A stretch of DNA of 64,000 nt, taken from the NCBI GenBank assembly GCA_022225965.2, contig JAKJXP020000014.1, positions 496,001-560,000 of the forward strand. Direction: 5' to 3'. Under the pieces are notes generated by a model that saw only the letters and a list, made by a program, of their open reading frames with translations, ran no database searches and was not told the origin of the DNA. A program made the translations under genes and the position numbers. Each line of letters opens with the position of its first letter. Position 1 is the stretch's first letter. Source of the DNA: Diatrype stigma. Taxonomy: Eukaryota > Ascomycota > Sordariomycetes > Xylariales > Diatrypaceae. Shown here piece after piece: positions 10,484 through 23,581 of the stretch.

Positions 10484-13429
10484 ATGGGTTCGCAGATCAG
10501 GCTGTCTCCTGCTGGATCTACAAGGCTTGGGTTTCTTGATCTCCCTCAAGAGATCCAAAAGGAAATATTCGACCACGTAGGTTATACATCTCATATGTCA
10601 CGCTTGTTGCAATGATAGAAATTATGTTCGCGCTCTTCTCCCACATTACAGCTCTTACTGACATCGATCGCTCTCGCAGTGTTCCCAATCTGACTGGATC
10701 AACCTCTGCCTAGTCTCCAGCCATTTTCGTTATCTTGCCGCCGACCATATCTACCGCAGCTTTAGCATCGTCTTCCCCGATGAAGGTGACGACAGCTATG
10801 AGTCTCCGTGTGACGTACTTGCCGGCGGGCTAGATACCTTTGTCACGAGTGACTATAACTACGCTCAGCACCTCAGAGACATTACGCTCGATACTTTGTC
10901 TGTCGGCGCCAAGGCTGAGGCGGCATATAAGTCGTACCTACTCAGTCTTAGCTGCGGGAAATTCATGAACACCTTACTATTGCTCACTTTGCGGAGGTCC
11001 AAGTCCTTAGATACTTTCAAATGGAATATCCGTGTCGAACTGACCCGGCCCGTGTATCGAGCTCTTCACAACATCAAGTCTTTAAGACATCTACATCTTC
11101 GCCTACCTGATGGACCTTCGTTGTATGAATCGCCCCCAACTAACTGGACGGCGGCGGCGGACGGTCCCTCGACGAACAACGTTGGTATGGCATCATCAGT
11201 TGGGTTATCGGCCCCTAAGCCTTCCTTGGAAGGAAACCTTCAGAAACCTGTTCGAGGCATGGAACCGAAGACCCTTTCCGGCTTCAAAGGGTTAGATACA
11301 CTTGCAATACTGGATATCGATAATCTCGATATCATCCCTGAGATCAGGTCATGCGTACATGGTTCGGCATCCACCTTGAGGAAACTGAAGCTTTCCTTCT
11401 CTGATGAGCTCGCCTCACAATCGAGACCAACTATGGAGGTAGATTCTGAAGATTCTGATCAAGAGGATGACTTTCAAGTTGTTGCTGTACCTCCAACCAA
11501 CTACACCAATGGTAACAAAACCTTGACCCAGCAAAAGCGGAAAGAGCAAGACACGGTGTTGGGCCGGATTTTTGAATCTGAGCCTTCCCTTGTGGAGGAA
11601 CATCATCCCACAATAGAGGAGCCAATTCAAGAAAATAAAGCGCAGGACATCAAGGACGCGGGACAGGTTTTCATCGATGCTGTTGAGAAAGCTTCGCGGC
11701 ACATGTGGGCCAACTTGGAAGGATATCACGCAATCGACGTTGTATCTCAACAAGAGGTTATGGACCAGATAGTAACTGCTGCCAGATATTTCGTTGAAAC
11801 GAAAACTCAGGCCCAGGAGAACACATCGACTGAGACCGCTGGGACTGCTCCAGTTGCTATAAGTGATGTTACCCCAGGCTCTGCACGACAGGAAGATTTG
11901 GAAGATCGGAGCGGTCCATCTGCCGGAAGCGAACACACTGCTAAGAATGTGCTGTTTGGTTCCCACGCTCATACCGAAGATGCCGATACGAAACCTGAGG
12001 ATATCGATGTAGATATGCCAGAAGAACAATTGGGCTTAGAAGATCATGATGGATCGAGTATAGAGGATCAGTCCGATGAGCTTGACGATACAACACCACT
12101 AGTGGAGACCCACGAGGTAAGCCCCCTCACGAATGCCAGCGCCTTGTTCCAAGCTGTTTGTCAAGTACATGGAAAACCCAACTGGCTCGAGGGACATGCT
12201 GACCAGAATACCAAGGAAATCCAGTGGTCGAGTGCATCGGGTGGAAATAATACAAATCCAGTGGAAAATCTGATAAGCGATATCGTCTCCATCACTGGCA
12301 ATGAACAGACAGCCAAGCATGAGGCGAATCCAACGAAGGCGAAATCCGGCGATGGAAAGAAAGAACCAAAGTCGGCACTAGACGATCAAGAAAGACTCCG
12401 CCGCCAAGTCACCGACTATGCACGGGGTACGAGAGGCATTGCTTTGCAGTCGCTTGCCATACATCTCATTCCCACAAAAGCTTCGGTTTTAGGCCGGGCA
12501 GTGGACCTCCGAACCCTGACGAAAATTACCCTTCTCAACGTCGGGCCGCAGGCATCGATCTGGAGCTTGATGATTAAGGAGAATAAGCTGCAACCACTTC
12601 CTTTGCAGAAGATATTCACGGATAATGTCTGCCTGTTTTTCCTTCAGCTTGTGTCTCAACTCGAACGGGTTGAAGAGCTATTGATGCTTGAACGTGGGCA
12701 TAAATATAGGCCTGAAAGCCTCGCTCAGAGGACAAAAGTCAACATCGGCCAAATCAGAAGAGCAATTCTTAAGAAGCACATGCATACTCTCCAGATTCTC
12801 ATGATCAAGAACGACCTCGATTCCTCGTGGGATATAGACGATAAAACAATGCAGTGGATATGCAGGCGCGGAAAGGTTTTGAGGGAATTAGCCGTCGCCG
12901 CAGGTATTTCTTCTATGGTAAGTTCTGGTCAACCAATCTAGGAAAGATGGTGATGCTAATGTGTTTACAATAGCACATGTTTCTGAGACACATCACGGGC
13001 CTCAAAACCCTATTTGCCGTACACTTCGTATCGTTCCGTAGTGATGACACGTGCGTCTCGGTAATGCGGGAAATCCATCGCTTTGTTGCGGATGCACTCT
13101 GGCGGCACCAAGCACTGAAGCTAGAATGGATAGCCATAGGTGGCGACGGCCATGCCCAGCACCTGATGCGGCGGCCTGATTCCTCCAAGAAGATAAAAAA
13201 GGGCAAGGAAAAGGCCAATTGGAAAGCCCCCCCTGTTGGCGCGAATGGGCACTGGGACGAAAGCGGGTATCCAATCTTTCCCCCCACGAATACTTGGGAA
13301 CCTGAGAGTACTTCTGATGAAGAAGAGGACGACTCGCGCTTCAACCTGGTGCTTGCCGAGAACATTGCCTTCTACGATATCTGGGGTGTACATATCTTTA
13401 AGAAGGAAATCGTGGCCGGGCGGCTGTAA
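10484..13429 (+). CDS. F-box domain protein with long acidic middle region
   Basis: Predicted substrate adaptor of an SCF ubiquitin ligase. Exons are 10484-10576, 10680-12917 and 12974-13429, all joined in phase 0 (donors GTAGGT and GTAAGT), giving 928 aa. The F-box is split by intron 1. Exon 1 gives FLDLPQEIQKEIFDH and exon 2 continues CSQSDWINLCLVSSHFRYLA, the standard two-half F-box pattern. The C-terminal side has scattered leucine-rich LDTLAILDIDNLDI-type segments that may be degenerate LRRs. Residues of roughly 270-540 are acidic, Ser/Thr-rich and probably disordered. The substrate cannot be predicted. The start is fixed by the F-box reading frame; a different upstream exon cannot be excluded. 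Confidence 0.82.
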
Positions 13430-15829
13430 ATCGAACAGACTTCGCGGTGTTTTGTTTTTTTTTCTCGGCCGGCGCGGTGTTCTCGACAATGGGATTGGAA
13501 AACGTGTGTGGAGGTGTTCGAAGCTTTGGGATCAAGGCGTTTTTGTCACTATCCGTTGATTAAGGAAATACCCTTTTACTAGCAGTTTTGCGGCGTTCAG
13601 CGAACCGCAAAGAGTGAAGTGCTCATCGCGCGGGGAAAAGGTTACGGGATCACGACCATGCAGGTATAAGGAGCGTTGCTTTCTCATCAATATAGGCTAT
13701 GATTATGGCATTTAGCTATGTCTTCTTTTCTGATGAACAGAGTGTGATCGTGACATGTCTCTTCCAGCACCGCCCCCTACTGGGAGTCGACGCCATGGTG
13801 AGAGAGAGATAATGCGAGGTAGGCACTGAGAGCTTGCGACTCCTTTCCATAATGCATATACCTCATGATACCAGCGGCGGAAATTTCTGCTCGACCTTGG
13901 TGGAAACCGGTCATGTCTCGAGAAGGGGCTTATTCGCTCTTTCACGTTCCTGTGTTGTTCGTTGGAACCATTGTATCTTATCTGACCATTGCGTATGGAG
14001 ATTAACCACTCGATACCTTGGCCGAGGGTGGAACTAAGATGTGCATGCTTTGCTCTACTCTACTCTGCTACTACGTCTTGGCTAACTCTGTGTTCTACTG
14101 ATTGCTACGTAAGAGAGGGGAAGTGAGAACTAGCGATGCTAAGGCATGGAAGTATTTCCCCTATCTGGTATTGGATTGGTCGACTCGCAGATAGACCTTG
14201 AGATCAGCGGCGATCGACCCCCTTGTGCAATATCCTCTGCAATTCTCGAGGGAGCTGCTATCAGAATACCTCGTATCTTACGTTGAGGCGATTATGAGGA
14301 GTGTGAACCTGGCATACGGCCAAAGCACGCTCTCGTTGGGGTCCTTGTACGTACGCCACCATCGTGATCACTAAACAACAAAAAAACACCAGCCTTCGTT
14401 TCAGTGCGCTGGCAGATATATTTAGAATCGTGTACAATATGGTCCCAAAGCTCGAAGATCGTCGCTGTAGGACGGGCGCAGTGTCCCGGATATCTAGTTC
14501 TTGGAGATAGGAGTAGATGTCCGCCCTCAAGACGTTGGGACGGGTATCTTCGGGCAGTACTTCCTCGTCTCTCCGGAGGCGCAGCCCCTGCCATTTATTT
14601 TGCCAGAACAAATCAAAAGACAGTTAATGAGGATGGTTGGCTGAGAGGTACCTGTTGTACGAAAGGATTGGGCTTACAGGCGCCAAGATGATGGAAGGTG
14701 TATATTGTTCTACATCAGCCACCATCGCAGAAGCCACCTCCAGTCTCAGTGAACCTTGGTTTCACAATTGTTTGTGAGACCTTGGTTCGATCCTCTCGCA
14801 TTAGCTAAGAAGACAAGACTTACACACATCCTACGCTATAGGTAACATCAGCCCCCCACAGAGTAAATAGATTAATTAGCGGAAATTATTAAGGTTTCCA
14901 AGACCACGGACCGTTATGCTGACCACCAGCTGATCCGTTCCAATGTCTGTCAGTGGGTTGTCAGCTGATATAGATAGCTTGATGTCTTACGCCTCGGCAC
15001 AGGGCAAGAACAACGACTACATGGTCCCAACTGCTCGGAGGAGCGATCCCGCAGTCTCTCCATCCTTGGTCTCAGCATCGTCAGAAATGTGCGCCGGTAT
15101 GAATTGTAAAGACTTGCCTACTTACCTGCAAATCCGGAACAGGCGGTGGGAACTAACAAAGATACCATGTATGCAGGAACCTACAAGAATAGAAATAGAA
15201 AGCTATAGCTAGCCCATATGCACACACTAAGTTTGACTTAACGAGATCAGGCGGACTAGCTGATAGCGGACCCTGCGGGAGCGGACCGCAGCCTATTTTC
15301 AGCTTTAGTTAAACGCTTAGGCGATTATGTGGGGCTTGGTGCTGCAGTGGTATCTTGATGCTGTAAGTATTTCGTAGCGTATTAAAATTGGGGGAGGGAC
15401 TGGAGGCTGGGGGGTTTTCCAATGCCTTGTCAGCTTGTAACTAGCCTGTGTGATTGATTATTTACAGAACCATGGAAATACCGAACACAGAAAGACCCAT
15501 AAACTAGATTAATGTTCGAAGAACCTTTCTGTATTCAGATGGAAGTTGGGGTTATTCTGTCATGGGATCACTATGTTTCCTCCGCAAAACCTCTATATCG
15601 CTCTATATCGCTTTGTCTAAGACCCTCGGGGCACTGCACATCTTGAAAATGACATCACTCGTGACCATCTATCTATACCTTTCCCGAATTTCAGGTCCAA
15701 ATCTATTCAACCGCCCATTTATCTCTCATTTATCCCTCATGCTGTTGTTATATAGAAACCCGTTGAACTCCTTTTCATTCACCCCTGATATTACCCCTGA
15801 TATTATGGGCTGCGTGGCACTATATCCAC
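13430..15829. other. Gene-free 2.4-kb intergenic stretch
   Basis: This stretch lies between the converging F-box and transporter genes. It has scattered ORFs of 60-116 codons on both strands, for example 14261-14611 (-) and 14943-15212 (+). None has a recognisable domain, and overlapping frames are equally open, so I do not call them. A direct repeat of TATTACCCCTGA occurs near 15788-15805. Confidence 0.4.
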
Positions 15830-17721
15830 CTATAGGGTTTCCTTGAGGCTCGGCGTCTCTGATATTGGATTTGATCCAGACTCCAAGGGTTGGCTCTGTT
15901 GGGTGGGCTCGGAGGCTGGCTGCGCGCCCGGAGGCCCTCCAAGTCCTGTCTTCTTGATACTCTTCCATTCCATGAACAGGGAACTCACAACAGCACCCAG
16001 AGCCAACCCCATACCACACAAGAAGATTGTTGCGACCGATGTGTTATACGCTTCTTTGACTTGCATCTGATATCGAGAAGGGACTGTCGTGAGAAGATCG
16101 CTCGCGCCTTCACTGACAACCTGGGCAGGATCGATTCCGGGGATGTCGCTGATCTGCGAGATCAATCGCGAGGTAAGAAGGTTCTGGCCGACAGATGTAA
16201 AAATGGCGCCACCTAGCTGTTGAGAAAAGAACATGATCGCCATCCCAATAGAAACATCGGACTTAGCGAGGACAGTTTGTGCTGCTAGACCAGGCGCCTG
16301 CATACCGAAACCCAACCCAAACCCCGTAATGAATTGGTATCCAATCCAATGCGAGGAACTCTCATTGACCCTGAAGGTGCTCATCAGGCCTTGTCCTACC
16401 GCTAGCATGATCGGACAGAAAATCATGGCAGGTACGTAATACCCAACCTTAGTGGTAATGCCTCCGGCTATAATACTTGCGATAACAAGGCTTAGAACGG
16501 TTGGAAGTGTATAAATGCCTGATTGCACCGCACTTACACCCTGCACGATCTGGACTATGGAAACCGTTAGCTAAGTACTGTACAGATGAGCTGTTCGCAC
16601 AACTTACACCACAGGGGGACATAATACACAGTCATCATCATTGCGCCGGAAAGACAGAACATGAAGATCGCGCCTGCTAATATACTGCGGCGTGTGATGA
16701 TACTCGCGGGGACGGTTGCGGTGTCTGGCATCAAGATCTGTACAGCGACGAAAGCGAGAAGTAGCACGCCAAAGACGACCAATAGCAGGATGACCCGCCA
16801 GCTATCCCATGCATATGTCGATCCTCCCCATTGCAAGGCAAGGAGAAGACAAACGATACTTGGAACAAAGAAGAAGGTTCCCAATGGATCCAGTCGTACG
16901 AAATGATTCCAGGCCGTCGCCGACTCCACTTGATTCTTGGGTATGCGGAGGAAGAATATTAGGCACAGCATAGCAAGACCACCTATAGGCAGGTTGATAT
17001 AGAAGCACCATCTGTACGCATGTCAGCGCCATAGCTTCCGCCAGGTGTACATTGTAAAGCGCGGCTACTCACCTCCAAGTGATACCATCGGTGAACCCTC
17101 CGCCAATCAGGGGCCCTAAAATGGCGGAAAGGCCAAATACGGCCCCGAACATGCCCTGAAACGCGGGTCGATTTCGTAAAGGGATCATCGGGATCGTTAT
17201 CAGCATGACGCCTGTAAAGAGGCCGGCCCCGCCGAGGCCGGCGATGGCCCGGCCGATGATTAGGGCTATGGAGTTCGGTGCGACTCCACAGACAAGGGAA
17301 CCAATCTCGAAGACGAAGAGACAGATGAAGAATATCCTGGTAACCGGGTCAGTGCCGGGGCTCTTAAACTCGCTCGCTGGGTGGACTCTCCGAGGATACA
17401 GAGTCGCACTCACTTCTTGGTGTCATAAAACTTATAGACCCTCCCAAAGACCAACTGCGACGCGGCAGTCGTCAACTGGTAAGCTGAACCATACCATCCT
17501 ATGTCTCCTAGACTGTCGAATTCTTGGGTGATCTCGGGGATGGCGGTACCAACGATCGTCCGATCTAGACCGACGATGAACAGCACAAGGAATAGGCTGA
17601 CGAAGATGGCCCAAAATTTCACGGTCTTTGGCTGGAAGTTCTTTTCGGTTTCATCAACAAACTGCAAGGCCGGTTCTACGCCGTCCGCCGCCTTCTCCGA
17701 GTCATCACGTGCAGGTGGCAT
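15830..17721 (-). CDS. MFS efflux transporter, DHA2 (14-TM) family
   Basis: Predicted plasma-membrane drug or secondary-metabolite:H+ antiporter. Exons read 17721-17414, 17336-17073, 17011-16608 and 16554-15830, with GTGAGT/GTAAGT donors. All three joins keep frame and rebuild conserved text (DTKK/IFFI, TWR/WCFYINLPIGG, VPLW/FQIVQG). The product is 566 aa. Family motifs are visible: LDRTIVGTAIPEI in TM1 (DHA2 motif D1), GRAIAGLGGAGLFTG (motif B region) and LGPLIGGGFTDG (motif C, antiporter signature). WCFYINLPIGG is typical of the fungal toxin-pump group. The N-terminal 35 residues are acidic and cytosolic. The gene lies head-to-head, 2.2 kb away, with a Zn2Cys6 regulator that could control it. 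The substrate cannot be told from sequence. Confidence 0.93.
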
Positions 17722-19881
17722 AGCTGAAACCGTATATATGCGTTTAATTATTCCCCGGGATTGTGTTATAGGAGAATGAAGTTATACAGCAGTAGCGTGT
17801 GGAATTAGATGAAGATAACACCAAGAACGCGCCAGGTCTACTGCCTCCCATTACAGGAAGATCGGTCGTTATATAGAGAAACTGTCGGAGACAAGCATCG
17901 CACGGAATAAGGGTCAAGAGACCTAGGAGATAGACTTAAACCCGCTGGCTCACGAGGTACATGATTATCACCGAGTCTCCTATTCTACGTAGCCAGTCTC
18001 CGGCATTGCAACGATCAGGCGCAGATTAACCCATAGCGACGTTCATCCAGAAAAAACCCTGTGCCTAAACAATGTTGGTCAAGTCATTTCGAGAAAGATC
18101 GAAAAGGGAAACTGTGGACCTCAGTCCAAAGTACAAGTCTAGAGTAGACCATAGGCGACTATGGGGAGGTCTGGGTGCTGAGAACTGCGGGTTTAGGAGA
18201 GATATCGGCCAGAACACACCGAAACGTTGTCCGAACCCAGCCTCAAGGGGCCGAGAGACTGTTGCGATATCAAATTCCATCGATATTGCCCATTCCCCAT
18301 CAGGAAATCTATCACTCCATCTAGGTAGGCAACTAAACTAGCCTTGCTACCTAGAGGTTATTAGACGAGAGAGCCAATAACGGAGCGTCGCCGCCAGGTT
18401 GGCATGTAGTCGGTATTATAAGCGCCCGACTCCCGTGGCGACACTCAGACCCGGCTCCTTGGGCAAATAGCAAATACATAACTACCTAGGTACCTAGGTA
18501 CCTGGTCTAGGTATTTCTCTTCGCCAATATAAAGAACCCTGCTTCGTACCTGCGTACGTGCTGACGGAAGATGCCACAGGCTATAACGGTGACCAAGGTT
18601 TGTTTCCCCATAATCCATATTTCATCCCACATGTAGGCTAGCTTGGCTACATATGTACATACCTAGTTAGGCCGAGATGTCTGGAGACTTGATAAGCTTA
18701 TCATCGGACCTAAATCGGTGCCGAACCCGACATCTCGTCCCCGACAACCCAACTTGACCGAGCTGTCACATAGATACTAATAAACGGAACTTCTTTCTTC
18801 CCCCTTACTCACTGAACTTACCTATTAATCTAGAGCGAGATGTGCCATGAAACGCCAACCTCCGCCGGCTGAACCAAGCATCGATCGACGATACCGACGG
18901 CGCTGTGCGACGTGAGCCGACTCCAGCCTGTCTTACACTTCTAGTTAGCAATTAACCACGATTAACCACATACCTACCCTGCTACCTCAACTATACGGCA
19001 AGCGCGTCGTCCGCATCCATTCTTAGCTCTTTTAGCTCTCTTAGCTCTATCCCACCGGCTCGACAATTCTAACCTTACGTCACACAAACCACAGTCGTGC
19101 TTCAGTGTTCGAGTATACATAGAAAGAGCGGAGGGCGTTCACAGCCATTGTATGCATGTATGTACGTCCCTCGTCGCCCTTGATAAAGAAGAGCCGGGCG
19201 ACGTCGCATTGAAGCATTCCTCCCACCTTAGTTTGCCTGCGTATGGAAGGTCCTGCGTAGTATTACTACTGACTTGGCGGGATTCTGCGCACTAAATCGT
19301 TTTATTTGGTACTGTCAATTTTAACCCTATGGGTTGTCCCGAGCAAAGGAGAAGCAAATCCTCTCGATAATATACATATACATATACATATACATATACC
19401 TATACCTATACCTATACCTATACCTATACCTATACCTATACCTATAGCTTTAGCTTTTTCCCACTCCCCCCAAGGCCCCTTCTACATTCTGTAATACAGC
19501 AGCAGCCGCGTCTCCTCCTCTTCACTCCCTGAAAAGCGAACATCGCGCGTTTAATCTAAACTAATGAATGGCTTGATGAGCCGTCGCTAATATTTCCTAC
19601 GCTTGCCTGTACATACATGCAGACCTACTTATACCCGATATATATATGCACAAGCAGACATACATACACATAGCATACATACGTCCCAATCATCGCATCG
19701 GACCTCCAGGGTCTGAATGATACCCGCTGTGCCGCTTGGCTCGGTCCCGAACGAGACTCGCCGCTGTGCCGCGTTCTGCTACCAATCAGCAACCGTTATA
19801 CGAGCCTAGTGATCGCGCAAAACAGACCTCGTCGTTGTCTAGCTCCGGTTGTTGCTTCCCGTCGGGACCGACCTGAGCAAC
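17722..19881. promoter_or_regulatory. Divergent region between transporter and transcription factor
   Basis: About 2.2 kb that should contain both promoters. It includes TACCTAGGTACCTAGGTACC near 18484-18503 and a hexanucleotide array at 19371-19442. Repeated TTAGCTCT units lie near 19023-19050. A DNA-binding site for the adjacent Zn2Cys6 protein would be expected as paired CGG triplets, but no pair stands out enough to call. Confidence 0.4.
19371..19446. repeat. Hexanucleotide tandem array (TATACA)4(TATACC)8
   Basis: Four TATACA units at 19371-19394 are followed by eight TATACC units at 19395-19442 and a partial unit. One array thus has two successive unit types, suggesting spread of a C variant by slippage. 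It lies about 440 bp upstream of the Zn2Cys6 gene start. Confidence 0.95.
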
Positions 19882-22650
19882 ATGAACGTATCAATGCCAG
19901 ATACGCCAGAGTCTGGCGATGGTAGCGCCGGACACCTACAGGCTGGCACCTCGCCGGGCTCCTCGGAAGCTGCAGCCCCGCACCATCACAGCGCCGCGAG
20001 GGACGACCCCTCGGTCATCAAGGTCACGAGAGGCCACTCTTGCCAGCTGTGCCAACAGCGCAAGGTTCGTTGCGACAAGTCGAAGCCATGCTCCAACTGC
20101 GTCCGAGCCGGGGTGGAGTGCCGAGTGGTACCTCCTCAACCGCCAAGGCGCAGGAAAAGGCGGATTCCCGAGAGAGATCTCGTCGACCGCCTGCGCAAGT
20201 ACGAGGCTCTTCTCTCACAGAACGGCATAGAGTTCGAGTCCCTAGGCCCGGATGTCAAGATCACCGATCAAGGTACTGTCGAGGAGGGCGACGAGCTCGA
20301 ATCCGACTTCATAAGGCCAAGGGCCAAGGAGTCGCCCGCAGGTGGCCCGGGTCCGGGCGAGGTCATCTCGTCTCCTGGGGAAACTCCGCATGTACCTAAG
20401 TAAGTGTTTGGAGCGACTTGGCATGTGTTCTCCCAAGTCGCTATCGTTTTCAGGTCTAACGAAGACACAGGACTTTCAGGTGGTTCCCCTTCCAGAAAGA
20501 GGTCCGTATGCGGTACGCTTGTCTGTGTATATATTCAGTCTAACTTCCCGCAGTATCACGCAGCCTCAGACCTTGTTCGTGACTCCTCGGACGAAGAGGA
20601 CGTCGGCTCGTCGATCAACCAGGCTTATGACAAGATGTTCACCAGCAACGGGGGCTTCCCCTTCAGCATTGGCGGCCAGTTCCAGAGCGTAACAGACCAG
20701 CATCCCTCCGCCATTCAGATATTTCAGCTGTGGCAGATTTACCTCGACAACATCAATCCCGTCCTCAAACTGACGCACACACCAACTTTGCAAGTGCGCA
20801 TAATAGACGCTAGTGCAAACTTGCAGAAAGTGTCGCGGAGTCTCGAGGCTCTCTTGTTCGCGATCTATCTCATGGCCCTCACCTCTATGGCAGAAGAAGA
20901 GGTACTTGCCATGTTCAATGAGAAGAGGACGGTCCTGTTGTCCAAGTATCAACAGGCAGCACAACAGGCGCTAGTCAATGCCGAGTTCATGAGGACGCCG
21001 GATCTAACGTTATTACAAGCGTACCTCCTATACACTGTAATAAACCACGCCCGCTCCTGGGCTGATACGTTCTCCAGCTAATGTGTCTTAGATGGGTATC
21101 CGCCAGTTTGTCGATCCCAGAACAATGTTCTGCCTCACCGGGATTGGGGTTCGGCTGGCACATCGGATGGGCCTGCATCGTGACGGGGCCCAGTTTGGCC
21201 TTTACCCGTTCGAGGTTGAGGAACGAAGGCGTTTGTGGTGGAATCTTGCTGGCTTCGATAGACGGTTGGGTGAGATGACGGGCTCAGTCATCACAGCCAT
21301 ATCCAACGGCGGTGACTGTAGATTGCCATTGAACATCAACGATGCCGACTTGCACCTTCATGCCAAAGATGCGCCGACACCACATACAGGGCCAACCGAG
21401 ATGATGTTTGCCCTCTCTCGGCTCGAGTTCTGCAAAGGGCCTGGAAACGATAAGATGAAATCCCCACTCATGGACAACCCAACAGCCGTAGCAAACCTTG
21501 CAGATCATCGGCTCGCTACGTTTATGGAGAGATTTACGGCACATTTGGAGGATACATATCTCAAGTTCTGTGACCCAAAGATACCGTAGGTCTTTGTAGT
21601 GCTTTCGCCCTGTCTCCTGTGCCCAATCTCCCAACCCTGTAGCTTCTAGCCCCTGAAGAGAGCTGCCAAGTTGCTAACTTTTCGTCGTCATGTAGGCTGC
21701 ATTATATGACTATTCTGATGACTCGTTCACAAATGTGCAAAAATAAGATAATGTCGGGGTTCTTCCGCGCCGCCATCTCTTTCAACTCTTCTGCACGTTC
21801 CTCGAAATTGCCGACATCTGAGAGCGACGCCCTGTTTGTCGAAGCAATCAAAATGATCGAATACGATGGCCTAATGTATGAGCATGAAAGCCTGAAAGGG
21901 TTCCGCTGGTACATGATGATGCAATTTCCCTTCCCCGCCTATGTATGTCTTCTCAGCGGGCTGCGGGAACGCACGACGGGCGAGCTGTGCGAGAAAGCCT
22001 GGGACGCCATCTGCCAACACCATGAACGCAGACAGATCATGGGACACCTGCGCACACCGCTCCACGTGGCCTTTGCCCCCCTGTTCGTGAAGGCATGGGA
22101 TGCCCGCGAGGCAGCCGAAATCCAGCACGGCCGCACCATAGCACCGCCCAAGCTCATCACTCTGCTACGGCAGCGGATCGCAAGCATGCCGAAGCGGGCG
22201 AAGAAGTCCCCAGTACCGGAACACGGGAGTCGGAGTGTCTCCGTCACCACCGAAGGCTACGCCGCGTCGGGATCGGTCCCGCCGCCGCCAGTGCCGCCGC
22301 CAACCGCGCAGCAGTCGCAACACCCACATCAACCCGGCCCGGAGTTGACGGCGAGCATGGGGTTCTACCTGAACCCCGACCCGTTCGGCGCGTTGGACGG
22401 CAGCGGGAGCATGCCGCGGCAGTTCCCGGCGGCGTTCCCGGAGCTCCACTTCGGTGGCGAGATGGACTGGGACTACCTATTTCAAGAGTACAGCGGGTTC
22501 ATGGTCCCGCCACCCCCGCCACCCCCACCGCACCCGCAGTACCAGCAGCAGCAGCAGCAGCCAGTTGCTCAGGGGGTTTCGGCCGCGGCCGCGGCGCACG
22601 ATCCGAGCCAACACCAACACCAACACCAGCAGTCTAGTAGTATCTGGTAG
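19882..22650 (+). CDS. Zn2Cys6 fungal transcription factor
   Basis: Nuclear regulator with an N-terminal binuclear zinc cluster and a fungal-specific middle homology region. Exons are 19882-20399, 20454-20505, 20554-21036, 21092-21585 and 21696-22650. Every join keeps phase, giving 833 aa. The cluster is C-X2-C-X6-C-X5-C-X2-C-X6-C, with cysteines at 54, 57, 64, 70, 73 and 80. An Arg-rich linker and short heptad-like helix ([16 protein letters not shown]) follow. The middle domain shows [33 protein letters not shown] and [14 protein letters not shown], hallmarks of PF04082. The C-terminus is Pro-, Ala- and His/Gln-rich, a probable activation domain. Intron 2 is only 48 nt and in frame; its removal is inferred from the GTATGC donor, CTAAC branch and CGCAG acceptor, so its retention would also leave an open frame. 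Confidence 0.9.
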
Positions 22651-23508
22651 GTGGGTGGATTGTACGATATATATACATGTATACGAGGTGTCATTTTAGG
22701 TTTCGTTTGGTTTGGTTTGGATAGTTTCTCCGTGTGTAAATATATATACCCTTATGATTAGCTACGACTTGATTTCTGATTTTATATCGCTTCCGAGGTG
22801 CGCAGTCCAGGTACTTAACTAAGTGCAGACATCCACTGCAATAGTTGTCTGACAAATATGGATGACCAAGGTGTAGGTAGTGGCTTAAGTATATGTATTG
22901 GCGTGGACAACAAGACCTGACGAGTCAGGGAGTAAGTTAGGTACTGCTATCTACGAAAGTATCCCGAGATATGTTTTCAGGATATGAAGAGTTGCTTACG
23001 TGACTTGGACAAGGTTTTGGAAACCACAGTTAGAAAGAAACGATGAGGACTATTTACTGTTACGGGGCTAAGATCAACCCGGCTTCGCACTGGTGCTGCA
23101 GTGTCGTTTATCAGGAGGACTTGAGTCCTAGAAGGGCACGTTTGGAGCAATCGAATCGAATATTAATTATTATTTCCAGAAGCCCAGATATGTGTTTCTC
23201 TATTGGCCGAGGTTCTATGGTTAAAAGGTCATAGATACACCTAGGTACACATGTATGTATATAGCAGGCAAGGTTCACTTGGTAGGCACCTAGAATTCAC
23301 CATATTGCTTGGGCACACACATCCATACATCATGAAGTCGTTTGAGCGTCCAGCCACTCGCTCCTTCCGAACCGATGCACCTACGCCGGATACATACATG
23401 GGGTGCCTGCCTACTAAAACAACAGCATACAAGCAATTCCCTTAACTTTATCAATAAGCCAAAAAGTCACTACATCACTTCCTTTGCATAGTGAAGTGGC
23501 AACGTCCG
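22651..23508. other. Intergenic region
   Basis: 3' flank of the transcription-factor gene, with AT-rich TATATATAC patches and an ACACCTAGGTACAC motif near 23238. No gene is seen before the tRNA. Confidence 0.45.
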
Positions 23509-23581
23509 ACCGATATGGTGTAAGGGTTTAGCATGACGGATTCTCACTCCGTCGATCAGGGTTCGAATCCCTGTATCGGTG
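23509..23581 (+). tRNA. tRNA-Glu (anticodon CTC)
   Basis: A 73-nt intronless tRNA. The 7-bp acceptor stem is ACCGATA (23509-23515) paired with TATCGGT (23574-23580), with discriminator G at 23581. The anticodon arm is ACGGA-TTCTCAC-TCCGT with CTC at 23543-23545. The T arm is CAGGG-TTCGAAT-CCCTG, containing the internal B box. The D-arm side carries GGTGTAAGGGTTTAGC. It is followed at once by a T-rich stretch (TTCTTTTTTT) that serves as a Pol III terminator. Confidence 0.95.

Noticed and set aside
14261..14611. 116-codon minus-strand ORF between the F-box and transporter genes
   Set aside because: Two overlapping frames are equally open and neither resembles a known domain; a pseudogene could not be demonstrated.
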